Below, in pieces: positions 48,701-60,700 of a stretch of DNA of 64,000 nt. This DNA is from Limnomonas spitsbergensis (taxonomy: Eukaryota; Chlorophyta; Chlorophyceae; Chlamydomonadales): the NCBI GenBank assembly GCA_037349105.1, contig JAYJMM010000089.1, positions 62,001-126,000 on the forward strand, read 5' to 3'. Numbering within the stretch: position 1 is the stretch's first letter; the number at the start of each line of letters is the position of its first letter. The notes beneath the pieces are model-generated. The model was not told the origin of the DNA. It worked only from the letters and a program-made list of their open reading frames with translations, and made no database searches. The position numbers were made by a program, and so were the translations under genes.

Positions 48701-51700
48701 CAGGGGAAGCATGCGTTGGGCGTGATATTCGCCGTGGTCGTCCACGATGCACATACCAGCGGCCACCATGGCTTGGCGCACCTGCAGGGGACAGAGGTCA
48801 GGAGCGAGACTGTGAGGGAACAGGAGTTGGATGTGAGGGACTAAAGGGGGAGGGGGAAGGGGGTGGAATGCTTAGGCTGCCACCAAGGCTTGGCGCACCT
48901 GCAGCGGGCAGGTGTTACGTGAGAGGGTTAAGAGGAAGGGGGCGTGTGTGTTTGTGTATGTGTGCGGGGGAAGGAATACTGAGGCTGCCGCCATGGCTTG
49001 GCGGGGATAGGGGTGGGAGGACTCCAATAAGGGAGGTAGGGGGGGGAGGGGGGCGTGGGGGAGGTGAAGCCCTCGAACAAGGACACAGGGCACAGGGCGT
49101 GATCGTCCAAGATGCATATGCCAGCGGCCGCCGTGTCTAGACGCACCTTCAGGGGGCAGGGATTAGGTGTGAGGGGGCATGTGTGTGTGTGTGTGTTGGT
49201 GTGTTTGTTTTTGGAGGGGTGGATGATGCTGAGGCGGCCACCATGGCTTGGTGGACCTGCAGGGGACAGGGGATAGGTGTGAGGGGTTACATAAAGGGGG
49301 GGCGTGTGTGCATGTTTGTGTGTGTGGGGAGGGGGGGGGGGGGATTCTGTGGCTGCCACCATGGCTTGGTGGACCTGCACGGGGCAGGGGATAGGTGTGA
49401 GGGGTTACATAAAGGGGGGGCGTGTGTGCATGTTTGTGTGTGGGGGGAGGGGGGGGGGGGGGATTCTGTGGCTGCCACCATGGCTTGGTGGACCTGGACG
49501 GGAGGAGCGGGGGTATGAGGAGGATGAGGGAATGGAATGGAATCGGATTATGAGGCAGACGCTTTAAAAAAACAGATGAAGGGGACCGAACGAGAGGAAA
49601 GGCAGCTTAACGCTGAACGACCCCATGGCAGATACTAGTAATGCCTGGCGCGCCGTTCTGCCAGATGCCGCTTTCGGGGATGCCGCTTTCGGGGATGCCG
49701 CTTTCGGGGAGGGCAGGGTTTTCGGGTAGCCTAGAGTCTATTTGGTCTGAGGCTTTGCATCCTACTTCAAACTCACTAACACATTAAACGCACACACACA
49801 TACATAAACGGGCAAAAGTTCTGGGACCCGTCTGCTCCCCTTCCTCCTTGCTGGCTTACCCGTCCGTTAAGGGCACAGCGTTAAGGGCGACCTAACCTAG
49901 AAACCTGAACCCCGAGCACCCCACACCCTGTTGTTCCGGTCCAGAAGCCCCTTTATGCATTCCAACCTCAACCACCTTTTTGTATAAAACAATTACCCCA
50001 ACCTGCACCTTGCTTTCCTGTTCCGCAAGTCCTTTAAGGGCACAGCATTAAAGGCATCCTAACATGTTTAACCTAAACCCTAAGCGCCATGCATCCTACT
50101 ATTGCTGTTCTGAAGCCCTTGAAGCTTTTCAAACAACACCTGTCAGTCCATTACCCTGAACTTGCTGTTGTGGTCCACCAGTCCACCGTAAACGGCAAAC
50201 ATACATGTAAATCGCTAAGCCTAAGCCCCCTGTTCCCTGAAGCTGCTGTCCCGAAGACCGGTTAGGGCTTTAAACCACGACTTTCAGTCAATGATCCAGA
50301 GCGATAAGCCCCACCCCGCACCTTGCTGTTGTGGTCCGCAAGTCCGTTCCGGATCAGGAAGTCCAGCACCAGCGTCACCTCCGCGTCCCCTAGCTGTGCG
50401 CTGCACGCATTCAGCGCCGCCGCCACGCCCAGCCGCTGCGCCAGCGGCGCGTCAGTGTACGACGCGACCACCTGGCGCACCGACGGGCCGACGGCGGCCG
50501 GCCGCTCGCTCATCGCCGCCGCGAGGGCTGCGGCCGCCGCCGCGCGGACCTCGGGCGCCTCGCTGGCGAGGTAGCTCAGCAGCGTCGGGGCAAAGCTGTC
50601 CGGAAGCTGGCAGTGCGTGGCCTGCCACAGCCCGTCGGCAAGCCCGACGTTGTCCTCGTTTGGATCGTGTCGAGCCATGTACAGCTCCACCAGCTGTACA
50701 TCGCCAGGTGGCGGCATGCCTTCGCCCAGAAGCGGTACCAAGGGCAGCGACGCCAGGGCGGCGGCGCGCACCTGTCGGATAGGACCCACACGGAAGTGCA
50801 TCACATGAGGTACATAAAGAAAAAATCATGAAGGTACGACAAACGAAGTACAGTCCCAGAACCCAGGCGGTACGCGATTTTAGAGTCGAAGCAAGTGGCA
50901 ATACGCCGCAGAGGGAAAAGGTACATGACCACAGGAGCTTCAAACAAAATAAAATGCGTCCACAAACAAACACGCATGTCTATACCGGTGACACCAAGTG
51001 GCCAAATGCCAGAACTGTGGACAAACCAAACCACAGCATGACACAAAGCATGCCTTCGGGCCTGAAGTGCATACAATACGACATTTGGGCATAGATATCA
51101 AGGGTTGTGGGATGAACGATTCAGGTCCCTCTCTCTGATTTAAGTTCCGGGCCTGCTCACCAGTGTTTCTTTTCGTGGGCACCAGACCACCCGTAGGCAG
51201 CCGCTGGGCGGCCACCACTGGGCCAGTTTCGACAAAATCTTGACCAAAATCTTGACCAAAATCTTGATGTACTGTTCACACATAATCAAGTTGTGCCACT
51301 CCTCGGATATACATGCCACAGGGCCACACGTGTGCATGCCACGATATCACTCAAATGCACATGACTCAAAACTGGTGTTGCGAGCACGCTTAAACGCCGC
51401 GCCCACATGCACGTGCTCAAATACACAAAATATAATTGCTCCGATACCCCTCACATGTACATGCTCCGATACCACTCACATGTGCATGCACCGAGACCAC
51501 TCACATGTGCATGCTCCGAAACCACTCCCGCCACTGCAGCCGGCACGTCCTCCTCTGTGGCTCCGGAGCACAAGCTCTTGAGCAGCGGCAGCACGCGGTC
51601 CCTGAAGAGAAACAGGGAGATCCAAAGAGGCAGATCAAGGTACAGGATCAGGGTGCAGGTGCAGGGACAGGATGAGGGTGGGGCACAGCAGAGCGAAGGG

Positions 51701-54700
51701 CTTACGACCAAAACCTCTCACCCCCCCTACCCCATGCATGTGTCAGGATGAAGATGGGGCACAGCAGAGTGGAGGGCTGAACACCTCAACATATCAACCA
51801 CCCTCCCCACACATATGCAAGGATGAACCGAAAAGTGTGGAGCAACAGGATTTAATTTGAACGCTCAACCCAAAACTGCCCCTCCCCCCTCCCCCCTTGC
51901 CCACCTGTACGCTGAAAGGACCCCCAGGGTGTGGTACAGCAGGGCCAGGGTCTCACGGCGGGGAACGTCATCACCTGCTCGCAAGTTGGTAGGGTGGGTG
52001 GGGTTAGGTGGGGTAGGGTGGGGTTGAGTTGGGGGTGGGTGGGGTTAGGTGGGGAGCCATTCACAATGGTGCATTGAATTCCAGGGTATGTCATCACCTG
52101 CTCGTGTGGGTGGCTGCAGATACGTACTTCATCGTTGAAACAAAGAAACATCAGTGGGATGTCTAAAGCCGCGGCCCAGGGACTCCCCAACCCTTCACGC
52201 CAACGCCTCGCGGTGTAGAAGTATTTCTTTATTTCGTTGAAAGAAAGAAAAGCAGGGCACATACCGGAAATGCAAGAGGACGCCATGACCGCTCACCAGG
52301 GCCAGAGGAGATGAACACACTCATATTTTGTTTTCTCAATTATCGAGACAAGGGTGTAGGGTTTTATCCCTACAACCTCCACCCTACACACAGAACAACA
52401 CTGCAATGTCATCTATCCATCACACTGACAGGTATGAACTTGTCCTTCCACACAAATCCTCTTGTATGACATGTGAAACACTTTCACCTTGATGTCAAGT
52501 CATGTAACACAAGTCCCCACACCCACCCAGGCTGGCATAGAGCACTGCGATGCCACACAAGTCCCCACACCCACCCAGGCTGGCATAGAGCACTGCGCTG
52601 CCACACAAGTCCCCACACCCACCCAGGCTGGCATAGAGCACTGCGCTGCCACACAAGTCCCCACACCCACCCAGGCTGGCATAGAGCACTGCGATGCCAC
52701 ACAAGTCCCCACACCCACCCAGGCTGGCATAGAGCACTGCGCTGCCACACAAGTCCCCACACCCACCCAGGCTGGCATAAAGCACTGCACTGCCACACAA
52801 GTCCCCACACCCACCCAGGCTGGCATAAAGCACTGCACTGCCACACAAGTCCCCATACCTACCCAGGCTGGCATAAAGCACTGCACTGCCACACAAGTCC
52901 CCACACCCACCCAGGCTGGCATAAAGCACTGCACTGCCACACAAGTCCCCATACCTAACCAGGCTGGCATAAAGCACTGCGCTGCCACACAAGTCCCCAC
53001 ACCTACCCAGGCTGGCCGAGCAGTGCAGAGCCACGACCGCGAGGGCCTCGTCATGCAGCGGGGTGTGCGCCGGGGAGCTGAGCACCGCCCGGAGCACGGG
53101 GAACACAAACCGGTACGACGAGGGCGGCAGCGCGCATCCGCCACACGTCACCTCCTTTAGCGCGTGCACCACATCCGCCACCGAGGGGTTCTTGGGCAGG
53201 TCGCGCAGGCTCACCACGGCGGGCCGCGCACGGCGGCCGCCGCCGGCGGCGGTCGGCGGCCGCAGCCAGTCGTCGGCGGCCGCGGCCTCCGCCGCCGCCA
53301 CCGAGTCTGCGTCTGCTTGTCCGCGTTGCGCCTCCTGGCGCTGGCGCTCGTCCTCTGCCGCGCGCACGACCAGGCGCAGGGAGGCGGCGAGGGAGACGGA
53401 CTTGCTGCCGAGGCGGCCGGGTAGGCAGGACGCCAGCAGGCAGACAGCCTCAAAAGCGGCACCACCTGGGGGCAAGGGGTGAGGGTGGGGTCAGCTAACA
53501 TAGGGGGACAGGAGGCTTGCGTTTTAGGTTTAGGGCTTCATGGTTCAGGGGAAATAGGAGGGGTGAGATCTCCTGAAGCGGTCTTGAAAGCTTCAAATAA
53601 ACCTAAGAGCAAATTATTATCATGCCCGTTGATTATTACCAGCCCCGTGTTAGCTTATTAACATGCCCGCACTAAATTAAGTCTGCCAGCAAAGGAAACT
53701 AAACGAGGATCGCCATGGCCATGTCGACATGCCTTGCAGAAAGGTAACCAGCCAGTGTGGGCCCCCTGTCCTCCCCAGCCCATCCCCTGCCCATCCCAGC
53801 CCCTCCCCTGCCCCTCAACCCGCCTCAACCCCCTCTCCTCCCACACTGTAGATCTCTTACATCCACCTAGTAGGAATTATAATTATCGGCACAGGGCCCA
53901 CCCTTACTCTCATTATCAGGGCAGAGACTAGGCCTAGCAGTACACCAACCTCCTCCCCTCCCCTGCTCCACCTACATCAAGCCTCCACCCACACACCTCC
54001 ACCCCCGCCTCACCTAGCAGCTCTGATGAGAGCAAGGGTAGGCATAAGGCCTGGTAGTCCTCCAACCTCCTCCCCTCCCTTGCCTCACCCATGGTCAGAC
54101 CCCCACACCTCCCCTCCCCTGCCCCACCCATGGTCAGACCCCCACACCTCCCCCCCACCTCACCCATGGTCAGACCCCCACACCTCCCCTCCCCTGCCCC
54201 ACCCATGGTCAGACCCCCACACCTCCCCTCCCCTGCCCCACCCATGGTCAGACCCCCACACCTCCCCTCCCCTGCCCCACCCATGGTCAGACCCCCACAC
54301 CTCCCCTCCCCTGCCCCACCCATGGTCAGACCCCCACACCTCCCCCCCACCTCACCCATGGTCAGGTCCCCACACCTCCCCTCCCTGCCCCACCCATGGT
54401 CAGACCCCCACACCTCCCCCCCTGCCTCACCCATGGTCAGACCCCCACACCTCCCCTCCCCTGCCCCACCCATGGTCAGACCCCCACACCTCCCCTCCCC
54501 TGCCCCACCCATGGTCAGACCCCCACACCTCCCCTCCCCTGCCCCACCCATGGTCAGACCCCCACACCTCCCCCCCGCCTCACCCATGGTCAGACCCCCA
54601 CACCTCCCCTCCCCTGCCCCACCCATGGTCAGACCCCCACACCTCCCCCCCGCCTCACCCATGGTCAGACCCCCACACCTCTCCTCCCCCCCACCTCAAC

Positions 54701-57700
54701 CATGGTCATACCCCCACACCTCCCCCCCGCCTCACCCATGGTCAGAGACCCCCACACCTCCCCCCCACCTCACCCATGGTCAGACCCCCCCACCTCCCCC
54801 CCACCTCACCCATGGTCAGACCCCCACACCTCCCCTCCCCTGCCCCACCCATGGTCAGACCCCCACACCTTCACCCCCGCCTCACCTAGCAGCTCTGATG
54901 AGAGCAAGGGTACGCATAAGGCTTGGTAGTCCTCCAACCTCCTCCCCTGCCCTGCCCCGCCCATGGTCAGACCCCCACACCTCTCTTCCCCTGCCCCACC
55001 CATGGTCTGACCCCCACACCTCCCCTCCCCCGCCTCACCTAGCAGCTCTGATGAGAGCAAGGGTAGGCATAAGGCCTGGTAGTCCTCCAACCTCTGAGCA
55101 GCAAAGCCGCGGTTGCCAGAAACACAGGCTCCCAGCACTGACAGGCCCAACTCAATACGGGTCTGGAGGGAGGGAGGGAGGCAGGAAGGGAGGTGGGCAG
55201 GTGTGTGGAGGGATGCATGGAGGCAGAAATGAGGGAGGGAGGCAGGAAAGGATGTGGACAGGGGGGTGGAGGGATAAATGGAGGCAGAAATGAGGGAGGG
55301 GGGAAGGAAGGGGGGAGGGAAGGAGGGAGGGAGGGGGGAGGGAGGGAAAGAGGGGGGAGGGAGGGAAAGAGGGGGGAGGGAGGGAAAGAGGGGGGAGGGA
55401 GGGAAAGAGGGAGGGAGGCAGATTGTGAGTGCTGACCGGCACATGCCCCCAGCACTGACAGTCCCAACTCGTTACGGGTTTGAAGGGAGGGAGGAGGAGG
55501 TGAGGGGGGATGGTGAAATGGGCAGTGGGGGGAGGGAGGGAGGGAGGGAGGGAGGGAGGGAGGGAGAAAGGAGGGTCACCAGACAAAGACCCCCAGCATG
55601 AGCAGGCCCACAGCAGTGCGGGTCTGTAGGCAGGAAGGGAGGAGAGCGTGTGGTCAACAAAGAGTGGGGAACTGTCCAGGGGGCAATGAGAATTTGCAGG
55701 GCAAACAAGCGGAGAAGGGGGGGACATTATAAACCGAAGCCCAGCCTTGTATAAGGCCAAGGGTCCAGGGCGTGTTCCTGCCCCGTGCTATTCCTGCCTC
55801 AGGCCCCGCACCTTCACTGCCCTGACCGCCGCCCTCACACCCGCCTCCTCCTCCAGCCTGCGCTGCCGGTGCTCTGCCTGCCGCGCGGACGCGTCCTTCG
55901 CACCGCCCTTGCCCCCAGGCTTGGAGGGCGCAGCGGCAGCGGGGCGCGCGGCCGGGGCAGGAGCGGGGGCGTCGTCATCATCGTCGTCGTCATCAGCAGC
56001 AAAGGCGCGGCTGCCGTCCTGCAAAAAGAAAGCAGAGAGCAGGAGAGGAGAGTGGATGGGCGTGGAGGTGTGGGGAGGTGTCAGAGAAGATGGGGAGGAG
56101 GGAGAGGATGGGAAGGGAGGGGAGGGGAGGCGGTCTTAGGACGGGGTGGTGACTGGGGAGGACAGAGGAGGGGAAAGGAGGGGATGGGAGCTGTTTGAAG
56201 ATCAGGGTTGGGAGAAGAGGGGAGGAGAAATGAGGAGAGATACGAAGACAGTAAAAAGGGTAAGAGTCGTAGGACCTGGAAGGGGAGGTAACGGACAGGT
56301 GCTGAGAGAGCGATCACAGCTTCAAGTGCCTCTGACCCTCAATTAATTCCGCACTTTGAAGCCCACAGTGGAGGGCCCTCTGCTCGCTTGAATCTCAGGA
56401 ATGGTTCTCAGGCAAAGATCCCATACCGGAACATAGGGAACAACACAGGGGTAACGAACAAGTAGTTTATAACTCACTCCGAGGGGGGGTGGGGGGGTAA
56501 GGATGCCACCTGTGTAACCATGCCAATGGATAGGCTACTTAATAGGCCTGCAGCCTGCTAAGTACACGTCATGTCAGGGGGCGCTGTTCAGGGGCCTGTA
56601 AATACCTAGTACTGGTACCTCCCCAACATCATGTATGGTTGATGATCGACGTCGTGGTCAGCGGTGGATCACAAACCTTAGATTATGATCGACGGCTGAT
56701 GATAAGAGTATCAGGTTGGGGAAGCTCCCACAGTGTACCTCCCCAACCTAGTATAGGGTCCAGGGTCTAGGGTCTACAGCTGAAACTTTGGCTCGTTCCC
56801 AACGTAGTCTAGGGTCTAGGGTCTAGGGTCTACAGCTGAAACGTTTGCTCGTCCCCAACCTAGTCTAGGGTCTAGGGTCTAGGGTCCAGAGTCGACAGCT
56901 GGAACTAGGGAGGGTACTAGGTAAGAGCCTTTTTTCACCGTAACCTCCTCTTCCTAGTCTAAGATTCCGGGTCTTGACCTCTATGGCTGTTAGTCTTTCC
57001 TCACCTTGTACCTCCCCGTCCTCGTCTTCTTGACGTTCTTGCTCGTGACGACCTCACCGGCGTAATGCCCCACCAGGGCCCTCTCACTCGACAGCATCCC
57101 CGTCGGCGTCTCAAACACCTCAATGTCCAGCGGCGTCAACGACTCCCACTGCAACCTGTCCAGCATGTGCGCCAACACGGCCTGCACGCGCGGAAACGCG
57201 GCGTCAGGGCAGATACCCATGACGCTGCCAAGGGCCAGGCGGGCAGCGGCGGTGGTCGCTGCGGCGGCGGCGGCCGCGGCGCCGCCGCCGCCGCCGAGGC
57301 CGGCGGGGCCCGTCAGCACGTCCACTACCGCGTCGACCATGTCCGGCATGCGCAGCACGAGCTCGGGTGCGCGGCGGCACAGCGACAGCCAGACGCTGCC
57401 CGGCTTGCGGCGAAGCCCGGCTGTCACCACCGGGTGGTGCGCCGCCAGCAGAAGCTGCGCGACGTCGCCGGCATCGGAGGGTGGGCAGCGCGGCGCGTCC
57501 GCGTCAGACGCAGCCGGCAGAGCGCGGTGCGCGTGCGCTGGTGTGGCCATGAGGCTGAGCAGGGCGGTGGTGTAGCGGCCGGACAGGCGTGAGGGTGTCA
57601 GAGTTGTGCCAGGCTCGGCATCTGAGGGCTGTGCAGCAGAGAGGCAAGTGGTAAATTGTAGCGGGAAGGCAGTATGACATGGCGGGAAGGAAGGCAATAC

Positions 57701-60700
57701 ATCTGGGCTTACAGGTAGCCAGCACATACCGGCATCGACATCACGATCTTGTTGGAAAACAAAAAACTACCACCAAAATCACAACACACACCATGCCTCC
57801 ATCCTTCCCTACGCCATGCCCTTCAAAAATTCTGAACCCTTGACCCACTTCCAGCAGATTTTGAAGTCTGAGTTCAGGCTTTTCCATCAAAGTAGAAACA
57901 GTCACTGAGTGGCCATGGTACCTAACCGAAATTTCCATTGTAAGGTTCCTAAGGCGAAACGTTAACTACCGTATCAAAGCATAATGGAAACCCCACCATC
58001 AGTGTTGCAGCTCCGATGGTCATGGTCCGGCTCAGGGCAGCGGCCATGCGTCCTAGCAGCAGCAGCGGAGCGGCAGCAGCAGCGGTGGAGGAGGCAGCCG
58101 GCTGCTTCTGAACAGCCAGCCACACAGCTCCCTGAGCCGCAGCCTCAGCAGCCCTGCGCACGTCCGCCGTATGATGTACCATGAGCAGCGCCAGCAAGCG
58201 GCATACGCCATCTACACCCTCAGCAGCGTCCAGTCTGGCACTGTGTGAGGCAAGCATCACGCCGCACAGCTGCGCGAGCTGCACGCAGTCCACCGCCGCG
58301 ATTTTGGTCGCGCAGCCGACAGAGAGGAATGGCGAGTCCTGCCTGACGGCCGGCCCGCCCCACACCTTGTCACGTGCGAGCGACGCGTCGGCCGCGGCGT
58401 CAGCGGCGGCCGCCGCCGCCGCTGCCAGCAGCGACAGAACACCGTCTGTGCGCAGCGCAGGCTTGGCCAGGGCCTCGGCCACCCCCTTGCAGCAGGGCTC
58501 GGCGACCGCACGGGCGACCGCGCTGCGAGCGGCGGCGGCGCCGCCGCCGCCGCCGCCTGGCGCGAGCAGTGCCGTTGCTGCCGCCCTGAGGCAAGCCCGG
58601 CGCGTGGGCTCCTTGGTGTCCCGGACCCCGGCACCGAGTACAACCGTGAGGAGCGCGGCGTCAGGCGCCGAGTCGCAGCGTGCGAGGTACAGTGTAAGGC
58701 AGGCCAGGGCCGTCACCTTCACGTCCTCGTTTGCCTCTTCCTTGCAGAAGCGGAGCAGCGACGCTGTGACAGTGTTGGACAGCTTCCGGGCGGCTTCATT
58801 GGGTGTACTGCCCTCAAGGAGGAGGTCCGCAAGCGGGGGGGCGGTGGAAACGGCAGAGAGTGCGCCCAGTAGGGCCACGCGCTCAGCGGGCACCTTCACC
58901 TGAACACACAAAGGGATAAAGAAAGCTGGATGTGAGACATGTATATATATTCAACAATATTCGCCCCCGGTTCGCCAAACCTGGCCCTTTCGAAAAAGGC
59001 TGTGGGTGGTTGCGTTAACTTTGTGACAAAACAATATCACGTTTTTACTTCTGCTGTCTGATCTGGTTGCTTTGAAAATTGAAAGGGGCCTCTGCTTCAC
59101 CAGAAGCCTTTCCAAAACATTAGCCGAGAGACCGCGCAGAAGCGCCGCACTTTGCACGATTACCTCGCCCCCGCACACATCACACACACATTCACCTAAC
59201 ACAAATATGGCAGGGAGTGAGTGAAGGCGTTGAGGGCTCACTTCTGCCGAACAGGTACCGCAGATTTGCTTTGCCTTCCCCTCATAATTAACGTTGTTTG
59301 GGGTTGAGGGATCCATGATTACACTTGATTACACTGATTACACTATTTATCGATTGTCAACGCCAGTGTTCAGTCAGAAATTATGAGTCAATAATAACAT
59401 CTGCCCTGAGGGCAGCCTTACAAGTATTCGTTTTTCAGACACGAGGGAAGGCAAATCAAAATTATGGCATGAGCAGATTCAGTTTTACCGAGGCAAGTGA
59501 GAGAGTCCGAACAGATCTGGTGGGCACAAAGCGCGGCACACACACATGGGTGGGCGTGAAAGGAGGCCTTGGGATAAAGCAGTTCAACAGTAGATCGGAA
59601 AGGATCTAGCAGGCCTCCCAATCCCTTATCTTATCCATTCAGTTTGGTGCTCAACCCATTAATTGGCGGGGGGGCATGAAAAGAATGACAGAGACCATGC
59701 AGGGGAATCTCATCAGGGGGGATAAGGGGGCAGGGGGCTTACCCTGGGCACAAGCAGATATTTTGTTTGAATATTGTGTTCAGGGAGGCTTTGCATCGTA
59801 TCGTCTGGTTCCTCCCCCTTTTTCCCTTTCCTCTTTCTTGAAGTAAAGTGGCACAGCCTGAAACGCTGACCCTGGCGCTTTCCTAATATCCAACAGAGGC
59901 CTGAGCTCTTAGTCCTTTGCTTACCTTTTCCTCAGCCAGCCATACTGAGCTGCACCTCCCCTACCCATTTCGCAAACCATGCCTACAATTTAGATTTAAG
60001 AGGGCAGACTTTGATCACCCACCCATCCTCGTCTAGCTACTCCTCAGCCAGCCATATGAGCTGCACCGCCCCTCCCCCCACCTTGCATCTGATTCAAGGG
60101 GGCAGAACCTGATCACCCACCCATTCTACGTCTAGCTACTCTCCAGCCAGCAATACTGAGTTGCACCTCCTCTCACCCTTCTGCGCACCTTGCCTCTGAT
60201 TTATATTTTAAAGGGCAGACCCTGATCGCCCACCCATCCTATGCCTAGCGACTCCTCAGCCAGCCTTCCTGATTCCCCCCCCTGCCCACTCCTCCACCAT
60301 TGTACTGTGCCAAGGTAATATTCACCAGTCCCATTACCAGTAAGTCGCAATCCCTGACCCACTGTCCCGCCATTGCTCCTTGCTGAGCTAATTTAAGCTG
60401 AGTCCAATAAAGTTGCAATCCTTGACCCACTCTTCCGCCATCCATCGTCCTACGCTCCTTTTAAGCCAGCCCAGTCCAGACAACGAAGTCGATATACCTG
60501 TCCCTTCCTGCAAACCTTGCCGAGCAAACATTATCCGATGCTAAGCCACTTCTCAGCTCACCCTGAAAAGTCCCCATCCCGCCCCCCCCTCACACCTTGC
60601 CTCCCTCAGCGGCACCCTCCAGGATCTTGATGAGGGAGGCCGCAAGCGCCGAGACCGCGACGGTGTCCCTCAGCCGCGCCGACATGGCTCGCAGGCAGTC

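Noticed and set aside
52508..53006. Regular direct repeats suggestive of a CRISPR array
   Set aside because: Units are contiguous with no unique spacers, the context is a eukaryotic intron, and no cas genes are present.
52495..53475. 326-codon antisense frame
   Set aside because: Only the part above 53007 is GCN1 exon 7; the rest is read-through into the donor-edge array.
54091..55293. 400-codon Pro/His-rich plus-strand frame
   Set aside because: Translation of the 35-39-bp array, opposite in sense to GCN1.
58181..58903. 240-codon Ala/Ser-rich plus-strand frame
   Set aside because: Antisense shadow of GC-rich GCN1 exon 3.
58951..59316. 121-codon antisense frame with two Cys pairs inside intron 2/3
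   Set aside because: Its C-terminal part is the dispersed repeat shared with 41.27 kb, and no domain or splice sites support it.
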